64,000 nt of DNA from DAITQM01 sp036832975 (lineage in GTDB: Bacteria; Pseudomonadota; Gammaproteobacteria; Xanthomonadales; Wenzhouxiangellaceae): NCBI GenBank assembly GCA_036832975.1, contig DAITQM010000014.1:13744-77743 (forward strand), in the 5' to 3' direction. Under the pieces are notes generated by a model that saw only the letters and a list, made by a program, of their open reading frames with translations, had not been told where the DNA came from and did not search any database. This document shows positions 50,312-59,083 of this stretch, piece by piece. Each line of letters opens with the position of its first letter. The stretch's first letter is position 1. Both the position numbers and the translations under genes were made by a program.

Positions 50312-51232
50312 CTATGGGCTGATTTCATGGACATGAAGGTAGATGTTGCCCGTTTGTGCAGCGTGTCGTTTCTTCCGCAGCAAAAGCGTTACGAAATCAA
50401 TCCGTTCCTCAAGGACAGCCATCAAATCTGCGCCATCCATCAGGACAATGCTCGGGCGCCCTGACGAATGAGCAATGACACCATCTGGCGAAAACCCATT
50501 CATGGACAAGCACACACCCAGCGTGTTGTCAAGCTTTCGCCGCACCTTTGATGCAAATGCATCCAAATCCTGAACGCCTACCGGATCCTGCTGCCACTTG
50601 GCCTCGAACAGATAATCCGTGCCCTCAAGCGAAAAAGCACCATCGATTTGTTCCCCGGTGTTTTTGAAAGAGGCTTTCGGATCAAGATCGAAAAGCTCAA
50701 AAAGGTCATACATCAAGCGCTCAAGATCAAACCCGCGAGACTGTGGACTTGCTCCAGTGGCAATTGCCAAAAATTTAGCGTTGATTTCTCGGAGCTTCTC
50801 TCGAACCGCAGAATTTTGCCTGAGCTTCTCAGCCCGTTCTTTTCGTCTTTCCTCTGCCGCTGCCTCATCTCGAATTTTCTCTTGATGAGGTGCAACCAAT
50901 TGGCTTAGCTGTTCAACGGCATCCCTTGCTCTTCGCGCCTTTTGTTCACCACCATCGAGTTGTTCGAGGTGTGAGAAATTCTTAATGCTCGTAACCTCGT
51001 AGCAAATCTTGGTTAGCGCACCCAGGTGTTTGTCTTGGTCTTGAACCAGCGCGTCAACGAAATCGGAAACTATTTGCCGCTTGTAGTTCTCCCAATTCAA
51101 CGATCCAACAAACGACGGATTGCCACTACAACTCGTGAGAAAGCTGTGTAGATCAGCCTTGTACCAGTAGATGCTGCATAACGCATCCTTCAACGCGATG
51201 ATCGCTGCTGGCGCAAGTCGCTTTCCGGCCAT
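50312..51232 (-). CDS. Restriction-endonuclease-like protein, cassette gene
   Basis: 306 residues from ATG 51232 (MAGKRLAPAA), with GGAAA upstream; the longer frame to 51343 is not favoured. Residues 1-80 form a helical domain (LKDALCSIYWYKADLHSFL) that I associate with N-terminal adaptor domains of defence nucleases. After a charged coil (about 120-155), the nuclease core shows RGFDLERLMYDLF, D197 in QIDGAF and E210-x-K212 in YLFEAKW, the PD-(D/E)xK pattern. It probably cuts DNA. A possible cassette boundary (AGCTAAC, 51254-51260) lies just upstream. Confidence 0.78.
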   Translation of the reverse strand: MAGKRLAPAAIIALKDALCSIYWYKADLHSFLTSCSGNPSFVGSLNWENYKRQIVSDFVDALVQDQDKHLGALTKICYEVTSIKNFSHLEQLDGGEQKARRARDAVEQLSQLVAPHQEKIRDEAAAEERRKERAEKLRQNSAVREKLREINAKFLAIATGASPQSRGFDLERLMYDLFELFDLDPKASFKNTGEQIDGAFSLEGTDYLFEAKWQQDPVGVQDLDAFASKVRRKLDNTLGVCLSMNGFSPDGVIAHSSGRPSIVLMDGADLMAVLEERIDFVTLLLRKKRHAAQTGNIYLHVHEISP

Positions 51233-52472
51233 AACTACGTTTCCTTTTTGAAAGCTAACTACGCAATATATTACGATTTCAATTTTTATCGAATAAAAGA
51301 GCAAAACGTTTTTTATTGCGCGGCTGCACGATTCGATTTCCACAAGGCTCTGATTCTGCTGGAATATCTGCGATCTCTCGCTCTCAGATAAGCGACAACT
51401 TCGCAGTATAGCATCTGCCCTGGCGATGACGATAGTGCTGCTGGCAGATTGGCTGGTGGGCGCTTTTTTGCATTCATCTTGGCGGTTTTATGCGATATTT
51501 CGGAACGACGAGAAAGCCCAGAGGCCGTTCTGCTCCGGATACTGCCATGCGGCACTGCAAGCTGCGCAGTGGGCAGGGCTGTCTGCGCCGCGAGATGCGT
51601 TGCCTCTTGAGGCCCGTACGGGAACGGCCGGTACCGCGTAGCGTCGCGGTCGGCGCATCGCGCGCTCAGGCTTTTCAGGATGCGGTAGGTCTGAAGATTC
51701 ATATTCAAATCCCTGCCCTTGCCCGTATCCGATCATACCGCCGAATGGAGCGTGTTGACAAGTCCTGGCGTGCCGGTGTTCGCTGCAGGGGATTCATCGC
51801 AAGATTTGGCAGAGAATATGGCGTGGAAAAATCGGATCGTCTGCCGGCCGGCCCACGCCGGTGCTGGGCTACGCGCACGCCGGCGCGGTGCTGCACTTCG
51901 ACTCTTTCGGCCGGATGAAGCTGAATCCGAGTGCCTGGTATCGCGGGCTCGACACTCTATTGCTCGACCCCGAGCGCGCCCGCGAGCAGGCGCGCGAGGC
52001 CGTCGGTGATCACAAGGCCGAAACCTACATTGCATTGCTGAAGGGAAGAAATCCATAGCGAATTCGCCACTTGGATTTCATGCTTGAGGCCGGATGGACA
52101 GGAAGCGCATCAGGGAAAAAATGAGAAAGTGGCAAGTTGCAAGGCAAATTGCAAAGGATCAGATCGTGTATCGGCGTGTTTTGCACGTTTCACGACTTGT
52201 CCCTTGAGCCATACTCAGCCTTGATTTCGATGGATGACTAGAGCGCGTTTTTCGCGCATCCGAGCTACTGTAAGGCGGCGCGCACGGCTGTTGCAGGCCG
52301 GTCGGATGAAGCCGGGATGGGCGAAAGACCAACAACGGCGCGTTTTGCCTATTAACACGACTGGGCTTATGGGCGACCCCAAGAGTCCATTACCGTGCGA
52401 CCGGGCTTGTTCAACTACCTGGCAAGATCGTGGCTCCCTGCGCTCGAACGATCTAACCTTATTCGTTCGGCG
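51233..52472. other. Region without an intact gene
   Basis: 1240 bases with mixed composition. Open frames here are short, Arg/Ala/Ser-rich and overlap each other on both strands, as expected from chance in GC-rich DNA. One fragment at 51861-52058 looks more protein-like and is listed separately. No attC, tRNA, integrase or repeat family was recognised. Confidence 0.6.
51861..52058 (+). pseudogene. Possible gene fragment of unknown family
   Basis: A GTG-initiated 65-codon frame ends KAETYIALLKGRNP and has a good protein texture (HFDSFGRMKLNPSAWYRGL), unlike the surrounding noise. In-frame sequence further upstream (RPTPV) continues the same style but soon loses coherence, so this may be the C-terminus of a broken gene. 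No family is recognised. Confidence 0.35.
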
Positions 52473-52475
52473 TCA
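52458..52475. repeat. Left copy of inverted repeat around the RelA/SpoT gene
   Basis: CTTATTCGTTCGGCGTCA; its reverse complement TGACGCCGAACGAATAAG matches the right copy at 16 of 18 positions. It covers the end of the gene, whose stop lies at 52473-52475. Confidence 0.6.
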
Positions 52476-53552
52476 AGCCGCAGGGGCTGGTGATAATCTG
52501 CGCTTCTTCAGCCGTGTACGGCCGCCTCTATAAGTCCCGCCGAGCTGCTCGCATCCGCTCTCGACCAATTGAATAAAATCCCGAGCATCCGAAAAGTAGT
52601 TTTTGAACGCAAGCCGCACCTCCTCGCTAGTATCAGCTCGAACCAACACTATGTCCGAGGCTGAGCGATCCTTTTCTAGCTGGAAAAGTGCCCTTAGGGC
52701 ATCTGTGGCATCTCGGAACTCGCGAATCTCAAGTTCTCCCGATGGGGAGAAAATTAAGATTGCGTTTCTCTTTTCCGTAACGGCACGATCGGCAGTGTTC
52801 AACCCCTTGAGTCTGCCCAAAATGTTTAGCGATTTATCCAGTTGTAGGAACTCCTGGAGCAGGTCGCTATTGGACATGTCTGGAAATGGTCCCTTCGCGT
52901 CCTCGAATGCACGCGCAAGGATCTCACTTGCCAGAGCCATAGCACGTTCATAGCGTTTGTCACCCTTCTGGAACTTGGGCTGGCTTTCTGTAACGAACCC
53001 AACAAGTTCAACGGCGGTCGCCCAAGAGTGCTGGACCAGAGTACGATACTGAATTTCGACATACAATCCCTTGAGGTGTTTTCCTACCTCCGAACGAACG
53101 TCATACTCATAAACATCGTGAATTCCCCGGTAACCTGTAGGTTTAGGTGATACTATATAATCATACTTATCGTCGGCGTTGCGTCGGCGGTGATTGAACC
53201 GAGCCTTGTTGAACTCCTTCCGAAACTCCGTCAAGGCGGCAATGTCCTCAAAGATCAACCTGCATCCGGCAATATCATCCATCCGAGCAAGCTGCATTCC
53301 AGGTATGCGTTGTAGCTTGTCGAAAATTGTTGATCTGCGCTTATGGCGCTGAGCGACCGTGATCCTCTTACTGCGTGTTCTATTTCTAAGGATCGCTTGG
53401 AAAGTATTCAGTACGCCACGATGTGCAGCTCGCCACTCTTCCACCACCTTAAAGTCGGCCGGTTCCGCGTTCCCAGAACGTATGCGATCCCCGGCCCGGC
53501 TGACACGGGACTTGGAGCCACCGGGATATCGTGCTTGCAACTGGTTATTCAT
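52473..53552 (-). CDS. RelA/SpoT-domain protein (small alarmone-synthetase-like)
   Basis: 359 residues. The synthetase domain has ARMDDIAGCRLIF (about 89-101), SPKPTGYRGIHDVYEY (135-150) and YVEIQYRTLVQHSWATAVE (164-182), the marks of (p)ppGpp synthetases and of toxSAS toxins. There is no HD hydrolase, TGS or ACT domain. About residues 220-340 are a domain of unknown fold. Stand-alone proteins of this type may make alarmones or pyrophosphorylate tRNA in phage defence; which applies here cannot be told. An imperfect inverted repeat (16 of 18 bases) flanks the gene. Confidence 0.85.
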   Translation of the reverse strand: MNNQLQARYPGGSKSRVSRAGDRIRSGNAEPADFKVVEEWRAAHRGVLNTFQAILRNRTRSKRITVAQRHKRRSTIFDKLQRIPGMQLARMDDIAGCRLIFEDIAALTEFRKEFNKARFNHRRRNADDKYDYIVSPKPTGYRGIHDVYEYDVRSEVGKHLKGLYVEIQYRTLVQHSWATAVELVGFVTESQPKFQKGDKRYERAMALASEILARAFEDAKGPFPDMSNSDLLQEFLQLDKSLNILGRLKGLNTADRAVTEKRNAILIFSPSGELEIREFRDATDALRALFQLEKDRSASDIVLVRADTSEEVRLAFKNYFSDARDFIQLVESGCEQLGGTYRGGRTRLKKRRLSPAPAA

Positions 53553-53571
53553 AGACCGCTATTGCCGCACC

Positions 53572-53589
53572 TGACGCCGAACTTATAAG
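53572..53589. repeat. Right copy of inverted repeat around the RelA/SpoT gene
   Basis: TGACGCCGAACTTATAAG, 20 bases before the ATG of the RelA/SpoT gene. With the left copy it brackets the gene almost exactly. Confidence 0.6.
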
Positions 53590-53800
53590 CATTTCTGCGC
53601 CGCTTCTTGCGTTTCCAGTCTGCCTGGTGATTCGGCTGGTTGTGGACAAGTGAATTCCATAATAGCGGGTAATCGCGGTTAGCGTGTAAGTCCCGCCCGA
53701 GCGCGCTTGCACGAATGCGGCGCTGCGGTCTGCTGAATACCGTGCGATCTGGCCCGGCTTGTGTGCAGGGCGGAATGCAAAAAAGAAGACCCCAAGGGTT
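53580..53800 (-). pseudogene. Remnant of a transposase-like C-terminal HTH (RAYT-like)
   Basis: In one minus-strand frame the sequence reads ARSGGTYTLTAITRYYGIHLSTTSRITRQ (quoted in parts), a DnaA-C-like helix-turn-helix I associate with the C-terminal end of REP-associated tyrosine transposases. No catalytic HUH domain precedes it; upstream the frame runs into the NTPase gene on the same strand. It is probably a fragment. Confidence 0.4.
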
Positions 53801-53899
53801 TCTTGATTACTCTCGCTGATATTCTCTGAAGAGTGGATGTCCAGGCTAGTTCTGTCCAGGTTTGTCGCCGAAGAATGGATGTCCAGGATTGTCTTCCCG

Positions 53900-56185
53900 T
53901 TAGATATCTTCATAATCTTCGTCGGCATCGATGTCGTCGAAGATACTTCGGGCGGTGTTGGAACTTTCAGGCGCTTCGACGTTACCGAGCACTCTCGGTT
54001 TACGCTTGGGTTCTTCTGGCGCATTGTCGCCTATCCATTGGTTTGCGAGGCATATCTCGCGGTCGATAATCTTCACCGCTTCCACGTCATCGGCAAAACA
54101 TTTCTTCAGCGTCTCGAAGGACGAGAGAATCTCGTACATGTGCTCCTCGGGTGGTTCGTCCGGAGTGTGGTTCAGCTGATGCTCTATGCGGACGTTTTCA
54201 AGCTTAGGAAGAAGTTGGGCGCGCACCCGCTGGACAAGGTTTTCGTACTCGCTATCGGTGAAGATGCTGCGGATGCTTGCGCTTTCGAGTGCATCGGTGT
54301 CATACCCTTCAGATGCATAGTCGCTCACCGTCTCGACGAATTTCATTCTATTTTCCTCCGGCAGCAGACCTAACTCGTGCAGGCGCTTTGCAAGCCGTAC
54401 TTCCGGCATTGCGCTCAGCATGAGACCGGGCTCCGAAACCTTTGCGAGAAGGTCTGGGTGCTCTTTAAGATACAGTGTGAGGAAATCTTTCGAGCACCGC
54501 CGCGCGAGGAAGCCCTGAAGATGGCGCCTTCCATCGAATGCGGACAGCCACGCAGACTTATGCGAATGGCTGTTCGTGAGTTCCTCGATCTTGGTAAGCA
54601 TCATCGGAAACAGAGCCTTGGGTACAACAACCGCCTTTTCGATACCGACGTTGCCGCAGGTGACTTGGTCAACGAGCCGGTCCGGCGCGCTACCCTGGAT
54701 GTAGATGCCGAGGTGCTCTGGGCTCTCGACCAGCGTCGCCGCATAGGCGTCGCCGATGGTCGGGTGCTTGAACCGCCAGATGGAATCTCCGCTGGCGTGC
54801 GTGTGGAGTACAAGGCTCCCGTTGAGCGCCTCGAGGGCGGCAACGCATCCGCCAAGGTCGCTGCCCAGCCGTTGGAGAGCCTCCGACTCTGAGGGCTGGA
54901 GTTCTATCGGGCTGGCCAGGCCGTCGTTGCGCATATAGATCAGACCGAGTGCAGCCCTGCTGTTGGCGTCAAGGCCCTGCAGCACTTCCTGCATGAGCTT
55001 CTCCCGCTTTTCGACAAATTGCCCGAGATTGTAGGTGTCAAGAAACAGGTCCTTGGTAAATAGTGGGTCGGCGAGCCGCCGAGCGGTTTCTGGGATGAAC
55101 CGCGGGTGGTCCGCCACGGATTCGAGATACGGCTTGATCTCCGTCTTAAATGAGAGCGGCTGCTTACCAAGCTTCAAGTGGTTATAGAGAATCTGCCGCT
55201 TCTCGTGGGCAGATAAGGCGTGGACGTCAATGACAACCTGGCTTTCATTCAATAGCGGAAAGGCGCTTTCCTTCAGGTCGCGACGCGCGCGGTTGTAAAT
55301 GTAGTCGCGCGATGTCATCACGATTTTCGCGCCCTTGCGCAGCATCGGCTTGATCTGGGGCAGGACGTGATTCCACCCGTGGGCGAGGAAGTCCTCGTAC
55401 TGCGTGACGCCGAAGGCGTCGTCGAGCCAGAAGTACTGTGACGGCTCGTCGGGATTCCACCGCTCAGAGACCTTGCCTGGATCGTCTAATTTCAGGAGCG
55501 AGGCATTCCACTGATCGATGGCCGCCATCGCGAGCATGGAAGCAATCGTTGTTTTGCCAGCGGCAGGCTCGCCAATGAGCAGTACGAAACTGTGCTTGTC
55601 GAGCGCCTCGGCAGCCTTCTGGTAGGCGTCCGTCACCACGACCTTGGCAAGGTCCTCACGCATCGACTCAAGAATCGCGCAGGCTTGAGAATAGGCACGC
55701 TCGTCGAGTATCTGGCTCAGGTCGCCAAGTCCGTACACGCGCGGCACCAGCATCCGCAGCCGCTTGTTTTCGAGGATCTGCTGATTTATCCAGGTGGAAC
55801 CGAGAACGAGGACCTGCTGGACACCGGCTTCGGTGAAGAGAGTTTCGATGTCCTCAGTCCGTCGGCCGGGTAAGCCGGCGTTCGTCATGAGCAAATAAGA
55901 GTCACAGAGGCGCCTGGCTACGAGCCTCTTTGCCTTTGCGACTTCATCGGTCAGGTCGGACGGCCGTAGTGCGCGCGCGCTCCGGCTTGTGAACTTGCAC
56001 TGGATCACGAAGCGCCCCGTCAGATGTTCCCGCCCATTTGCCTTCCACGTACCAGTAAACGCGCCGTCGCGTCCACCGTCGTTCGAATCCAGAAACGACT
56101 GGACGGTTTGGCCGAGGACCTCCCGCGAGATGGTGAGGCATAGTTGCTGGAAACTGTGCCAGCCGAGGTTGTGCAGAGCGTACAT
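53900..56185 (-). CDS. Mrr-like nuclease fused to an nSTAND-type NTPase, predicted antiphage protein
   Basis: 761 residues. The N-terminal domain (about 1-130) is a restriction-type nuclease with D40 in GGRDGAF and Q62-x-K64 in VIQCKF. A P-loop NTPase follows, with Walker A GEPAAGKT (205-212), Walker B YFWLDD (251-256) and MTSRDY as a sensor-like motif, and a helical C-terminal sensor region of about 350 residues with an acidic tail. Such nuclease-nSTAND proteins resemble the Avs group, which detect phage proteins and then degrade DNA. It lies between the RelA/SpoT gene and hsdS. Confidence 0.85.
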   Translation of the reverse strand: MYALHNLGWHSFQQLCLTISREVLGQTVQSFLDSNDGGRDGAFTGTWKANGREHLTGRFVIQCKFTSRSARALRPSDLTDEVAKAKRLVARRLCDSYLLMTNAGLPGRRTEDIETLFTEAGVQQVLVLGSTWINQQILENKRLRMLVPRVYGLGDLSQILDERAYSQACAILESMREDLAKVVVTDAYQKAAEALDKHSFVLLIGEPAAGKTTIASMLAMAAIDQWNASLLKLDDPGKVSERWNPDEPSQYFWLDDAFGVTQYEDFLAHGWNHVLPQIKPMLRKGAKIVMTSRDYIYNRARRDLKESAFPLLNESQVVIDVHALSAHEKRQILYNHLKLGKQPLSFKTEIKPYLESVADHPRFIPETARRLADPLFTKDLFLDTYNLGQFVEKREKLMQEVLQGLDANSRAALGLIYMRNDGLASPIELQPSESEALQRLGSDLGGCVAALEALNGSLVLHTHASGDSIWRFKHPTIGDAYAATLVESPEHLGIYIQGSAPDRLVDQVTCGNVGIEKAVVVPKALFPMMLTKIEELTNSHSHKSAWLSAFDGRRHLQGFLARRCSKDFLTLYLKEHPDLLAKVSEPGLMLSAMPEVRLAKRLHELGLLPEENRMKFVETVSDYASEGYDTDALESASIRSIFTDSEYENLVQRVRAQLLPKLENVRIEHQLNHTPDEPPEEHMYEILSSFETLKKCFADDVEAVKIIDREICLANQWIGDNAPEEPKRKPRVLGNVEAPESSNTARSIFDDIDADEDYEDI

Positions 56186-56239
56186 TCTGTTATTGCAACT
56201 GGGAGCAGGAGTGGGTGTCCAGAATCTGTCCGATCGGCA

Positions 56240-57943
56240 TCAGGCGGCCTTCCTATTGCTGGACGAAGATCTTAGCGCCTCGTGGAGCAGGGCTTCGAGG
56301 AGACGGGCGCGGCTGGTGTCGACGGTGGTGAGGGTGGCTTCCAGTCGGTCGCAGAGGGCCATGAGGGCGTCGACCTTGGCCACGATGCGGTGTTGTTCGG
56401 GGAGGGGTGGGAGGGCGACCGGAATGCTATTCATTTTTGCTTGGTTCATCTTGGGCTGAGCAGTGCCAGTAGTGAATGGCTTCAGGTCAGTGGCGTTGAT
56501 GAATAGTTCAAGATAGCGAAGGAATTGCTCGCTCAGACCGTCGAGAACGTGAGCATGGTTGTTCACCCAGTATTTGCCGCGAGCGATGAAGGCGATCGGT
56601 GTCGAGCGGTTTATCAGGTTGGCCCCGTCCTCTCCGATGAGAAGGAGCGGCTTGTCGAACAAATAGCCGTCAATTTTGTCGATTACTCCCGACGCGCCGT
56701 AGTAGTCATAGATCTTTGCTCGGTTCTCCCGCTCTGCCTTGGAGACCGGAACTCGCTCCCCGTCGCGGGAAATCGTGATGTCGCCGAAGGTCACCCAATC
56801 CCACGAAGCAGGGACGTCAAATGAAAGTTCGCTTCGATCCAGAGACTTGATCGCGCCTGCGCGACGGTCTCGTGCTGAGACCGCCCGCCCCTTCTTGTCG
56901 CACGCGATTCGCTTCAACAACTCCGATGCCGGTTGGTCCGTTGGGTCCTGCTCCACCAGTTTGCCACGCACGGCGAGGTTGAGGATGGTTTGGCGGAGGG
57001 TCTTGATCTGGTTCGGGCGCTTCGTGAGGGCGGGGAGTGCGTCGAGGGCGAAGCGGGCGTTGGTCGGGAAGTCGGCGGGGTCGGCTTCGGGCGCGGTCAA
57101 GCGGGTGAGGCTGACGGTGGTGAGTCGGTCACGGGTGGTTTTGCGGGCGGTGCGGGCGGCTTCCAGCCGGTCGAGCAGGGTCATCAGTTCGTCGACCTTC
57201 GCCACGATCCGCCGCTGCTCGGCGAGAGGTGGGAGGGGGAAGGGTTGAACCTCGAACTCGGCATATTTGAGACTCTGAACAGTGGTTCCCTGTTTGACGA
57301 GCTGCGTTAGCAGAAAGTCAGTCATGCCGCGGAACATGATCTGCAAATACCGTTCCTGCCCCTTCAGATAGGGCACCATAACCTTGAGGTCCTGATTGCT
57401 CGCTGCCGGAACACGGTTGATGGTCACCGGAAACGTTCGCTTCAAAATTCCGCTTCGAGCCACGATGAACAGGCTGCCCTCGGGGAATAGCTCCAAACGG
57501 GTTTCGTTCAGTCCTTTCGTTGTGATCTTGAGTTCGGAATCTGAAACCTCATCGGCCTTGATGTCCTTCGGCGAAAGCCAAACCACGTCGCCGTCCCAGT
57601 AGTCGGGCCGGCTCTTCGATGGAGTCATTCCGCCTGACAGCGTTCCAATGTCGCGAAGCCGCAACCAAGCCCAACACGAAGGAACGCTTATGGGCAGCTC
57701 TGATGTGTCAATCGATGCGGTCGACTTTGGCTTTCTGATCTTCCCCGCGTTCACCAACCGCGCCTTCTCCGCCGCAATCCGCTTGAGCAATTCCTCCGCC
57801 GGTTCGTCGTTCGGGTCCTGCTCGACCAGTTTGCCGCGCACGGCGAGGTCGAGGACGAAGCGGCGCAGGCGGGGGATGGCGTCCGGGGCGTCGCTGATGC
57901 GGTCGTAGAGTTGCAGCAGGCGGGATTCGGGGGTGGAGGTCAT
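56240..57943 (-). CDS. hsdS: Type I restriction-modification specificity subunit
   Basis: 567 residues with two target-recognition domains, each preceded by a copy of LAVRGKLVEQDP and followed by a conserved helix (LPPLAEQRRIVAKVDELM and LPPLPEQHRIVAKVDALM), the two-fold layout of HsdS. It gives the DNA sequence specificity of the HsdM/HsdR complex. Its start overlaps the hepT end by 4 bases, so it is made from the same operon as the upstream genes. The two recognition domains differ from each other, as usual. Confidence 0.94.
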   Translation of the reverse strand: MTSTPESRLLQLYDRISDAPDAIPRLRRFVLDLAVRGKLVEQDPNDEPAEELLKRIAAEKARLVNAGKIRKPKSTASIDTSELPISVPSCWAWLRLRDIGTLSGGMTPSKSRPDYWDGDVVWLSPKDIKADEVSDSELKITTKGLNETRLELFPEGSLFIVARSGILKRTFPVTINRVPAASNQDLKVMVPYLKGQERYLQIMFRGMTDFLLTQLVKQGTTVQSLKYAEFEVQPFPLPPLAEQRRIVAKVDELMTLLDRLEAARTARKTTRDRLTTVSLTRLTAPEADPADFPTNARFALDALPALTKRPNQIKTLRQTILNLAVRGKLVEQDPTDQPASELLKRIACDKKGRAVSARDRRAGAIKSLDRSELSFDVPASWDWVTFGDITISRDGERVPVSKAERENRAKIYDYYGASGVIDKIDGYLFDKPLLLIGEDGANLINRSTPIAFIARGKYWVNNHAHVLDGLSEQFLRYLELFINATDLKPFTTGTAQPKMNQAKMNSIPVALPPLPEQHRIVAKVDALMALCDRLEATLTTVDTSRARLLEALLHEALRSSSSNRKAA

Positions 57944-58299
57944 GGTGTTTCGGCCTCCAGGCGGGAGGTTTTTCTTGAGCGCCGTTCGTGGATGATCGCC
58001 TGCAGGCAGGCTACTGCGGGATGGGGCCTTATCTTCGAGTCGAAGTAGTCGTGGATCAACCGATGCCTCATTCCGGTAACCTTCCGCCAGGGAACCTTCG
58101 GGATTGCGTTCGTGCTGGTCCGGCTGATCTGGCCGGCGGTTTCGCCGATGACCTCCAGCGAGCGAATGACTGCGTTTTGATGCAGCTTGGCGGCTAGAAA
58201 CTGCTCTTTCCCCATCCCGGAAAGGAACTCCCGGGCATCCCTAGCGGCGAGCAGCATGTCCAGCAGCAGCGCCTGGTCGCGTTCGGGTAATTCAGCCAT
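57940..58299 (-). CDS. hepT: HepT-type HEPN toxin
   Basis: 119 residues from ATG 58299 (MAELPERDQALLL), overlapping the mntA end by 8 bases; the frame is open to 58314. The HEPN motif R-x4-H-x-Y is RHRLIHDY. The preceding VIRSLEVIGETAGQIS helix is typical. HepT is an RNase or tRNA-acting toxin that MntA inactivates by adding AMP groups to the motif tyrosine. The last 30 residues (from about RPHPAVACLQ) are unlike usual HepT tails. Confidence 0.85.
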   Translation of the reverse strand: MAELPERDQALLLDMLLAARDAREFLSGMGKEQFLAAKLHQNAVIRSLEVIGETAGQISRTSTNAIPKVPWRKVTGMRHRLIHDYFDSKIRPHPAVACLQAIIHERRSRKTSRLEAETP

Positions 58300-58606
58300 A
58301 CACTGCCCGCACATCCCGAAGAATGGATCGCCGTCGGATATAGTTCCGGCTGCGTTCGACGGCGCCTCGCGAAATCAGGTCGACTGGCCTGTGCAGCAGA
58401 TCGCTCAATTGCTGCTCGAGGTCCAGCAGATCGCCCAGCGAGCGTGTTTCATCCTCGCTGAAATCGACAAGAAAATCGACATCACTCCGCCCCGGCTCGA
58501 AGTCACGACGCCGGGCTGCCGAGCCGAACACTTCCAGCCGCTTGACGCCGTAGCGGCGGCAGAGTTCGGCGATCTGTTCGCGGTGGGTTTCGATTTCCTT
58601 GAGCAT
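58292..58606 (-). CDS. mntA: MntA-type nucleotidyltransferase antitoxin
   Basis: 104 residues. GSAARRRDFEPGRSDVDFLV has the GS-x10-D-x-D motif of minimal nucleotidyltransferases (quoted here in full length of 20). It adenylylates HepT in type VII toxin-antitoxin systems. It sits directly upstream of and overlaps hepT. The two genes interrupt the hsdM-hsdS order. Confidence 0.88.
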   Translation of the reverse strand: MLKEIETHREQIAELCRRYGVKRLEVFGSAARRRDFEPGRSDVDFLVDFSEDETRSLGDLLDLEQQLSDLLHRPVDLISRGAVERSRNYIRRRSILRDVRAVYG

Positions 58607-58660
58607 GGGGCCCTCCTCTGGGTCAATCTTAGCGCAGCAACGCCTCGGACAGCGCGGTCG

Positions 58661-59083
58661 TCAGGCGCTTGCCCATGGATTGATGACGGTGAGACCGGCA
58701 GACTGGAATGGCGCAGTGTCACGTGTGGCGACGGCAAAGCCGTGGGTAAGGGCGATGGCGGCAATCAAGGCATCGGCGATGGCGATGGCGTGGCCGGTTT
58801 TGCGGATCGTGGCCAGCAGTCTGGCGTAGGCGGATGTGCAGTCCAGATCGAAGGACAGGATGCGGCCGGTGAACAGCGGCAGGATGGTTTGCTCCAGACT
58901 GTCTTGCAGGGTGCTGCGGCGTTTGCCGGCGGGCAGCAGGGCAATACCGGCGCGCAGTTCGGCCGCGCTGATCGCCGTAAGGTACAGGGTTTCCGATGGC
59001 TGGGCGTCGATCCAGGCCACGACGCGCGGTTCGGGGTCTCGGCGCAGTGGTTCGGAGATCAGATTGGTGTCCAGGATGATCAT
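58661..59083 (-). CDS. PIN-domain toxin (FitB/VapC type)
   Basis: 140 residues. PIN acidic residues are seen in IILDTNLIS, ISAAELRAGI, IADALIAAIA and ATRDTAPF, all four canonical positions being acidic. It starts on the overlap with the antitoxin gene (4 bases). The FitAB label comes from the partner type. It is expected to be an RNase blocked by the antitoxin. Confidence 0.9.
   Translation of the reverse strand: MIILDTNLISEPLRRDPEPRVVAWIDAQPSETLYLTAISAAELRAGIALLPAGKRRSTLQDSLEQTILPLFTGRILSFDLDCTSAYARLLATIRKTGHAIAIADALIAAIALTHGFAVATRDTAPFQSAGLTVINPWASA

Noticed and set aside
51861..52058. Integron integrase near the head of the cassette array
   Set aside because: The fragment has no tyrosine-recombinase motif (R..HxxR..Y), and no other frame between 51,260 and 53,900 shows one.
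52440..52480. A fifth attC at the end of the RelA/SpoT gene (GTTAGAT on the minus strand)
   Set aside because: A GTTRRRY box is present but there is no matching RYYYAAC arm upstream within 150 bases.
57940..58060. Frameshift in the hepT 3' end
   Set aside because: The tail is atypical, but neither other frame restores a normal HepT tail, so I cannot support a frameshift.
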